From assembly GCA_964561535.1 (NCBI GenBank), contig CAZLPZ010000047.1:1-9017 (forward strand): a DNA stretch of 9,017 bases, read 5' to 3'. This stretch comes from CAZLPZ01 sp964561535 (GTDB taxonomy: Bacteria > Pseudomonadota > Alphaproteobacteria > Micavibrionales > Micavibrionaceae). The notes below the pieces were generated by a model. The model had not been told where the DNA came from, searched no databases, and saw nothing but the letters and a program-made list of their open reading frames with translations. How positions within the stretch are numbered: position 1 is the first letter of the stretch; each line of letters opens with the position of its first letter. Both the position numbers and the translations under genes were made by a program. Below, in pieces: positions 4,634 through 9,017 of the stretch.

Positions 4634-6325
4634 ATGACTCCAACGATCCTTTTATTGAACCTTGTGGGGGGCATTTGCTTGATGCTGTATGGCTTGCGTC
4701 AAGTGAAGCGGGGGATTATGCGCGGGTTCGGCGCCGATTTACGGGGGTTTGTGGCGTCGTGTACGAATAATCGCCTAACCGGATTTTTGGCAGGGATCGT
4801 CAGTACCATGGTGCTGCAGAGTGCGGGTGCCGTCACGATGATTCTTGCGACTTTTTTGGGACAAAAGATTTTAACAACAGCTGCTGCGTTAGCCGTTGTA
4901 TTGGGTGCGGATGTCGGTGTGTCGATTGTGGCCCAACTCTTGACGTTTAACGTATCTTTTATAGGGCCGTTTTTATTGTTGGTTGGCTTTACCTTGTTAA
5001 CAGGATTTGAACGTCGAAAAAAATTACAAAATATTGGCCTGACAATCTTTGGTTTAGGATTAATTTTATTTGCATTGGGGTGGATCAGGCAGGCGAGTAT
5101 TCCAATCAAAGAATCCGAAGCCTTACCTTATTTAATGAAACCTCTCGAGATTGATCCCGTTCTGACGTTGATTGTGGCGGCATTGTTTACGTGGGTTCTT
5201 CACTCATCTTTGGCGTTCGTGATGTTGGTGGCCAGCTTTGCAGCGGTGGGAGTTGTGACGCCGCATTTGGCGTTGCAACTTGTTTTGGGGGCAAATATTG
5301 GGGCTGTTCTTATTCCTCTTGCCGCAACAATTCGAGATGAGCCAGCAGCGGTGCGGTTGCCATTTGCGAATTTATGTATGCGATGTTTTCTGGCGGTTAT
5401 TTTTTTAGTTTTCTTGGGGCCTATTGCCGCTCAAGTCGCCGCGTTTGATCCAAATCCTGCCCGACAAGTGGTTCATTTCCATTTATTGTTCAATATCGTT
5501 AATGCAATTCTATTTTTGCCGTTTACCGGGTGGATTGCCGGATTTGTGCATCGGTTGATTCCAGATCGTGTTATTAAAGATGGCGCTTTTGTGCCAATGT
5601 ATTTGGATTATAAACAAATGGATACACCTGTTATTGCCTTGTCAGCCGCCGCGCGCGAAACATTGCGGATGGCGGATGTTGTGCAAGGCATGTTGAAAAA
5701 CAGTTTGGATGTGTTCAAAAATCATGATGAATATTTGGTCCGTAAAATTCAAGATCAAGATACAGTCGTTGACACGTTACATCGGGCTATCAAACATTAT
5801 ATGGCGCGCGCGATGGAATTATCATTGGATGCCAAAGAGGCACGACGGCATTTACAAATTATCAATTTCGCAACAACGCTTGAGCATATTGGCGATGCAA
5901 TTGATAAAAGCATGATGCCGATGGCTAAGCGAATGATTGATAACCGGCGGCGATTTTCAGAGGCTGGTATGGCCGAAATTGAACATTTGTTCGGATTGGT
6001 GATGGGTAGTGTACGTACGGCTGAAACGGTGTTTATGACATCGGATAAAGCATTGGCGCGTACGCTGGTTGAAGGAAAAGAGATTGTCACGCGCGCCGAA
6101 CGCCTTGCCTCAAGTAATCATTTCGCCCGCCTGAGCCAGGGTGTTCCCGAAAGCATTGAAACGAGTTCGGTGCATCTTGATTTATTGCGGGATTTACAAC
6201 GTATTAACGGCGACGTTGTAACGGTTGCGTATCCGATTCTGGAGGAAACAGGAGAGTTATTGCCTAATCGATTAACGTCACCTAAACTGATATCGTTGGA
6301 GCCGGATTTGATGGCAGAGGGGTAG
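4634..6325 (+). CDS. Na/Pi-cotransporter family membrane protein with a PhoU-like C-terminal domain
   Basis: This 563-residue inner-membrane protein matches the bacterial Na+/phosphate cotransporter-related family, which imports or exports phosphate using the sodium gradient. Residues 1 to about 310 are hydrophobic with roughly eight to nine membrane segments arranged as two inverted repeats. The repeat signatures are LQSAGAVTM (61-69) followed by VVLGADVGVS, and LHSSLAFVM (189-197) followed by LVLGANIGAV. The family's usual QSSS core is altered in both repeats (QSAGA and HSSLA). Residues about 335-540 form a cytoplasmic helical PhoU-like domain, including the segment LQIINFATTLEHIGDAID, which is typical of PhoU helices. 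A TAAGG ribosome binding site lies 6 nt upstream of the ATG. The dehydrogenase gene follows after 12 bp, so the two are probably cotranscribed. Phosphate as substrate is a family-level inference. Confidence 0.9.
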   Translation: MTPTILLLNLVGGICLMLYGLRQVKRGIMRGFGADLRGFVASCTNNRLTGFLAGIVSTMVLQSAGAVTMILATFLGQKILTTAAALAVVLGADVGVSIVAQLLTFNVSFIGPFLLLVGFTLLTGFERRKKLQNIGLTIFGLGLILFALGWIRQASIPIKESEALPYLMKPLEIDPVLTLIVAALFTWVLHSSLAFVMLVASFAAVGVVTPHLALQLVLGANIGAVLIPLAATIRDEPAAVRLPFANLCMRCFLAVIFLVFLGPIAAQVAAFDPNPARQVVHFHLLFNIVNAILFLPFTGWIAGFVHRLIPDRVIKDGAFVPMYLDYKQMDTPVIALSAAARETLRMADVVQGMLKNSLDVFKNHDEYLVRKIQDQDTVVDTLHRAIKHYMARAMELSLDAKEARRHLQIINFATTLEHIGDAIDKSMMPMAKRMIDNRRRFSEAGMAEIEHLFGLVMGSVRTAETVFMTSDKALARTLVEGKEIVTRAERLASSNHFARLSQGVPESIETSSVHLDLLRDLQRINGDVVTVAYPILEETGELLPNRLTSPKLISLEPDLMAEG

Positions 6326-6337
6326 GGGGAATATAGC

Positions 6338-7849
6338 ATGGATTTTAAATTATTGATGGATCGTTTGGGCGTCGATTTAACGCGTTACTTTGGCGATGCT
6401 ATTATTGTGAAATCTCCTATCGATGGGGCTGAACTTGCGCGCATGGGCGCGCATAATCCAGAAGATGTTAATGTCGTTATTGGCCAGGCGCACAAGACAT
6501 TTTATGCTTGGCGGTCTGTGCCGGCCCCTGCGCGTGGGGAATTGATGCGCTTATTTGGAGATGAATTACGGGGCGCCAAAGAAGATCTCGCGTTGCTTGT
6601 CACCTATGAAACTGGAAAGATTTTATCTGAATCGTTGGGCGAGATTCAGGAAATGATTGATATCTGTGACTTTGCCGTTGGGTTATCGCGGCAACTTTAT
6701 GGTTTAACAATGCCTTCCGAACGTCCCGGACATGCGATTCGTGAAGTATGGCATCCGGTGGGCCCTGTGGGCGTGATCACAGCATTTAATTTTCCTGTGG
6801 CGGTGTTTGCATGGAATGCTGCGCTTGCTATTGTTTGTGGAAATCCGGTTGTGTGGAAACCATCTGATAAAACGCCGATTTCGGCTCTTGCAACCCAAAC
6901 TCTTTTTTATCGGGCCTTTGAACGATTCCGATCTGGCGCTGATTTACCACCGCATTTGGTTCAATTGATTTTGGGCGCGCGGTCGGTGGGAGCAGCGCTT
7001 GCTTCACATCCTGGCGTTCCGGTCATCAGTGCGACGGGGTCGACGGCGATGGGTCGAGATGTTGCCAAACTGGTGGCGGGACGGTTGGGGCGTTCGATTT
7101 TGGAACTTGGGGGGAATGCGGCGATGATTGTGTCACCCTCCTGTGACCGCAATTTGGCGTTGCAAGCTGTTTTGTTTGGAGCCGTGGGCACATCAGGGCA
7201 GCGGTGCACAACGTTAAGACGATTAATCATTCATGAGTCGATTGTGGAAGCATTTTTGGGCCAGCTGGTCGAAGCGTATGGCACGATCAGTATCGGGGAT
7301 CCCCGCTCGGATAATGTTATGATGGGGCCGTTGATTGACGCAAATGCTTTTGTTGCGATGCAAGCGGCGGTTAAACACGCCCAATCTGAAGGGGGCGTCG
7401 TGATTTGTGGGGGTACGCGGGTATCAGATGGCGTGTCATCGGGGGGGATGTATGTGCGACCGGCTATTGTTCGTATGCCGGCCCAAACCGAGATTGTGGG
7501 TCGCGAAACGTTTGCACCTATATTATATGTGATGACCTATAAAAACTTTGCCGAAGCCATTGCGATGCAAAATGATGTCCCTCAAGGGTTGTCGTCGTGT
7601 ATTTTTACAAACCATATGCGCGAGGCGGAATTATTCTGTTCGGCCCAAGGGTCCGATTGTGGTCTCGCCAATGTAAATTTGGGACCGTCGGGTGCCGAAA
7701 TTGGGGGCGCGTTTGGGGGAGAAAAAGATACGGGCGGCGGGCGCGAGGCGGGGTCGGACGCGTGGAAAAATTATATGCGGCGCCAAACGCAGACGGTTAA
7801 TTACTCAGGGGCCCTCAGTTTTGCGCAAGGTGTGCGGTTTGGGGTATAG
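6338..7849 (+). CDS. ALDH7-family aldehyde dehydrogenase, probable alpha-aminoadipate semialdehyde (piperideine-6-carboxylate) dehydrogenase
   Basis: This NAD(P)+-dependent enzyme should oxidise an aldehyde to the acid; its family (antiquitin) acts on alpha-aminoadipate semialdehyde in lysine and pipecolate degradation. The 503-residue length is full for the family. Catalytic parts are all present: TAFNFP with Asn151, Lys174 in VVWKPSDKTP, the cofactor loop GSTAMG (234-239), Glu256 in ELGGN, and the nucleophile Cys290 in GQRCTT, with Glu390 and Phe392 in ETFAP. The C-terminal block SGAEIGGAFGGEKDTGGG followed by REAGSDAW and YMRRQTQTVNYS is diagnostic of ALDH7 rather than other ALDH classes, as is PSERPGH (126-132). 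GEIQE (101-105) and Arg289 resemble the substrate-binding Glu and Arg of human ALDH7A1, from memory. The purine-rich GGGGGA ribosome binding site overlaps the stop codon of the upstream transporter gene. No clear terminator is seen downstream. Confidence 0.93.
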   Translation: MDFKLLMDRLGVDLTRYFGDAIIVKSPIDGAELARMGAHNPEDVNVVIGQAHKTFYAWRSVPAPARGELMRLFGDELRGAKEDLALLVTYETGKILSESLGEIQEMIDICDFAVGLSRQLYGLTMPSERPGHAIREVWHPVGPVGVITAFNFPVAVFAWNAALAIVCGNPVVWKPSDKTPISALATQTLFYRAFERFRSGADLPPHLVQLILGARSVGAALASHPGVPVISATGSTAMGRDVAKLVAGRLGRSILELGGNAAMIVSPSCDRNLALQAVLFGAVGTSGQRCTTLRRLIIHESIVEAFLGQLVEAYGTISIGDPRSDNVMMGPLIDANAFVAMQAAVKHAQSEGGVVICGGTRVSDGVSSGGMYVRPAIVRMPAQTEIVGRETFAPILYVMTYKNFAEAIAMQNDVPQGLSSCIFTNHMREAELFCSAQGSDCGLANVNLGPSGAEIGGAFGGEKDTGGGREAGSDAWKNYMRRQTQTVNYSGALSFAQGVRFGV

Positions 7850-8270
7850 TTTTTTCTTCTATAAGGGATCCGTTAAAAGTCATTGTGCCATTTTGATAAG
7901 AATGAGATCCGCCTGCATAAGAATTTGCATGTAGTATTCTTCCGGCAACTTGGCAAGCTATCCAAGCAGACTGGCGACCAGTTTCAGAGTCATATGATCC
8001 AATCGCTTGAAAAACAGTGATATGAGAACCAACTCCAATTGTACTGGACCTATTTATTACTTGGGGGCGCAGTGTCTCTTTATACTTGTTATTTTTCGGA
8101 AGATTTATTTCTGCGGTCATAATATCGCCATCTTTTTTAAAGGTACAGCCAGTCGCCGTTTTCAGAATTTCATTCGAAGGGGCTGTATTTGTCGAAGATT
8201 CGAAACCCTCTAATCCTAAAGCGAGGGCACCAGCCACAACGGCTGCAAAAGGATAACGTAATCTTATCAT
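7815..8270 (-). CDS. Small exported protein of unknown function
   Basis: I do not recognise this 151-residue protein. It starts with a classic export signal: basic MIRLR followed by a hydrophobic core (about residues 7-20), so it is probably periplasmic or secreted; no lipobox cysteine is present and the cleavage site is unclear. The mature part is polar, Ser/Thr/Asn-rich and probably beta-rich, with only two cysteines (Cys42 and Cys106) that could form one disulfide. A strong ribosome binding site, AAGAGGAG (8277-8284 on the minus strand), lies 6 nt before the ATG and strongly supports a real gene and this start. The gene is convergent with the dehydrogenase and its last 35 bp overlap that gene's coding end in antisense. 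No partner gene is evident. Confidence 0.82.
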   Translation of the reverse strand: MIRLRYPFAAVVAGALALGLEGFESSTNTAPSNEILKTATGCTFKKDGDIMTAEINLPKNNKYKETLRPQVINRSSTIGVGSHITVFQAIGSYDSETGRQSAWIACQVAGRILHANSYAGGSHSYQNGTMTFNGSLIEEKTIPQTAHLAQN

Positions 8271-8276
8271 TCCTAT

Positions 8277-8284
8277 CTCCTCTT
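8277..8284 (-). promoter_or_regulatory. Strong ribosome binding site of the exported protein
   Basis: AAGAGGAG on the minus strand contains the anti-16S core AGGAG and is spaced 6 nt from the ATG (8268-8270). It decides the start and supports an otherwise anonymous reading frame. Confidence 0.85.
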
Positions 8285-8428
8285 AGGTTCGTTTGAGCAG
8301 GTCGTCCCCGATTGGAGGGATCTCTTGCATAAATATTATGTAAACAATGAATTAAAATTACATCTTTATTCCGGAAAATGCAACAAAATAATTTTGCGGC
8401 GGTGCATTAACCGGTCGTTTACCAAGGA

Positions 8429-8478
8429 TACGTCATTATTACATTATAGAAAATATTATAAATAACCCGAATGACGTA
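8429..8478. repeat. 9-bp inverted repeat flanking an AT-rich core
   Basis: TACGTCATT (8429-8437) is the exact reverse complement of AATGACGTA (8470-8478). The 32-bp interior is almost entirely A/T. The CGTCA/TGACG half-sites resemble regulator half-sites, and the arrangement in a divergent promoter region suggests an operator or a cruciform; function is inference. Confidence 0.45.
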
Positions 8479-8536
8479 GCTTAAAACCTTTTTTCGAACA
8501 ATAGGTTACGAAATCTTTACGCTTATATCATGAATA

Positions 8537-8565
8537 TTGGTTTAGGAGCAACAATCAACTATAAA
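8537..8565 (+). promoter_or_regulatory. Candidate promoter of the DUF465 gene
   Basis: TTGGTT (8537-8542, three of six) and TATAAA (8560-8565, five of six) are separated by exactly 17 bp. Transcription would start about 80 nt before the chosen ATG at 8655. Confidence 0.35.
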
Positions 8566-8641
8566 AATAGGATTTATGGTTATAAAATTTGTTACGAATT
8601 TGTAAAGAGCGTAGCATGAATACATCTCAACCCCAGTTGTT

Positions 8642-8647
8642 AAGGAG
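8642..8647 (+). promoter_or_regulatory. Ribosome binding site that decides the DUF465 start
   Basis: AAGGAG lies 7 nt before the ATG at 8655. The alternatives, ATG at 8616 and TTG at 8589, have only a weak AAAGAG or nothing, so 8655 is preferred. Confidence 0.75.
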
Positions 8648-8654
8648 TCTCTCG

Positions 8655-8879
8655 ATGCTGAAACCTGCGCATACGTTAAAAGATGTTCGTCAAACACGGT
8701 TGGAGGCGCTTGTAAAACGCCACGAAGAAATTTCAGAAAAGATTGATGACACGCATATCCATCACAAATCGATTAGTGATTTTTATGTCGCTGAACTTAA
8801 AAAACAAAAATTAAGGATTAAGGATATGATCGAAGAAATTGCGGGCCACACCGTGGCGGGCGGTGCCCAGCGCGCATAG
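8655..8879 (+). CDS. Small DUF465/YdcH-like coiled-coil protein
   Basis: With the start at 8655 this is a 74-residue protein; starting at 8616 it would be 87. It matches the short helical-hairpin proteins of the DUF465 (YdcH) family, common in Proteobacteria and of unknown molecular function. The first helix holds LEALVKRHEEISEKIDD (17-33), and the second holds the family hallmark LKKQKLRIKD (48-57), rich in Lys. The linker THIHHKSISDFYV replaces the more usual proline-containing turn, so this is a somewhat divergent member. The C-terminus is Gly/Ala-rich. The gene stands alone and is followed after 21 bp by a very long palindrome. Confidence 0.8.
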   Translation: MLKPAHTLKDVRQTRLEALVKRHEEISEKIDDTHIHHKSISDFYVAELKKQKLRIKDMIEEIAGHTVAGGAQRA

Positions 8880-8900
8880 GAGCAGAGATCCTAGAGATAA

Positions 8901-8972
8901 AAAAGAGGGCGCAGAGCATAATTTTTTTGGGAAAATATTTTCCCAAAAAAATTATGCTCTGCGCCCTTTTTT
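8901..8972. terminator. Exceptionally long palindrome, probable bidirectional terminator
   Basis: Positions 8906-8967 form a perfect 62-bp palindrome centred between 8936 and 8937: each 31-base arm runs AGGGCGCAGAGC, then ATAAT6, GGG, AAAAT. One G-T pair (8905/8968) and four A-T pairs extend it to 8901-8972. T-runs leave the stem on both strands, so it could stop transcription from either side. It is far longer than the other three terminators here, so another role is possible. Confidence 0.75.
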
Positions 8973-8993
8973 ATTCTCTGTATTTTTAACGCG

Positions 8994-9017
8994 TTATGCC
9001 CCTGACCCTGATTTGAA
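8994..9017 (-). CDS. Possible C-terminal end of a convergent gene, cut by the window edge
   Basis: On the minus strand a frame enters at the window edge and reads FKSGSGA before TAA at 8994-8996. Its position just beyond a bidirectional terminator fits a convergent neighbour. Seven codons are too few to support coding, so this is only a possibility. Confidence 0.2.
   Translation of the reverse strand, partial: FKSGSGA

Larger units (their letters stand above)
8271..8654. other. AT-rich divergent intergenic region, regulatory
   Basis: This 384-bp gap separates the minus-strand exported-protein gene from the plus-strand DUF465 gene and must hold promoters for both. It contains the ribosome binding site at 8277-8284, a 9-bp inverted repeat (8429-8437 and 8470-8478), a promoter-like pair at 8537-8565, and the 8-bp sequence GTTACGAA twice (8505-8512, 8591-8598). 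A 29-codon reading frame (8530-8619) exists but lacks a ribosome binding site. I see no larger gene or structured RNA that I recognise. Confidence 0.6.

Noticed and set aside
8589..8654. Upstream starts (TTG 8589, ATG 8616) for the DUF465 gene
   Set aside because: The ATG at 8655 has a much better ribosome binding site (AAGGAG, 7 nt) and gives a length nearer the family norm.
8994..9017. Truncated tRNA on the minus strand, suggested by a TTCAAAT T-loop-like sequence at the edge
   Set aside because: The implied acceptor stem would begin with CCCCTGA, which is atypical, and no CCA follows; too little sequence is present to support it.

Overview
The window looks like chromosomal DNA of an alphaproteobacterium of moderate GC content. 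The evidence is a full-length UbiE of proteobacterial type, a short DUF465/YdcH-like protein, an ALDH7 (antiquitin-type) aldehyde dehydrogenase and a Na/Pi-cotransporter/PhoU protein with the variant signature motifs I associate with this class. The class is inferred from protein similarity recalled from memory; the species is not identifiable.

Layout, left to right. Positions 1-249 hold no assignable gene, only a hairpin-forming stretch. Positions 250-1560 (minus strand) encode a stand-alone 436-residue reverse transcriptase with a complete catalytic core and an uncharacterised, apparently helical C-terminal region. It is the one clearly accessory gene here and the best candidate for a little-described system. 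It is divergent from ndk (1756-2178, plus), with a 195-bp spacer. ndk ends in a hairpin terminator, followed by ubiE (2285-3043). A 313-bp AT-rich gap precedes a Tyr/Gly/Lys-rich low-complexity protein (3357-3851), which has its own terminator. Next comes an unrecognised 169-residue protein (4037-4546) with a strong ribosome binding site and a perfect hairpin terminator. Then a probable two-gene operon: a Na/Pi-cotransporter-like membrane protein with a PhoU-like C-terminus (4634-6325) and an ALDH7 dehydrogenase (6338-7849). A small exported orphan protein runs convergently on the minus strand (7815-8270), overlapping the dehydrogenase 3' end by 35 bp. After a 384-bp AT-rich gap comes a small DUF465/YdcH-like gene (8655-8879), then an exceptionally long palindrome (8901-8972) that could terminate transcription from both sides.

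Most genes are housekeeping or metabolic and independently transcribed: four hairpin terminators separate them. Ndk makes nucleoside triphosphates, UbiE methylates the quinone ring, the membrane protein probably moves phosphate, and the dehydrogenase probably works in lysine/pipecolate breakdown. There is no sign that these form one system. The reverse transcriptase stands apart in gene type and orientation. Its start and that of ubiE both lack a Shine-Dalgarno sequence and sit 8-9 nt behind a plausible -10 box, which suggests leaderless mRNAs. The other genes mostly have recognisable ribosome binding sites.
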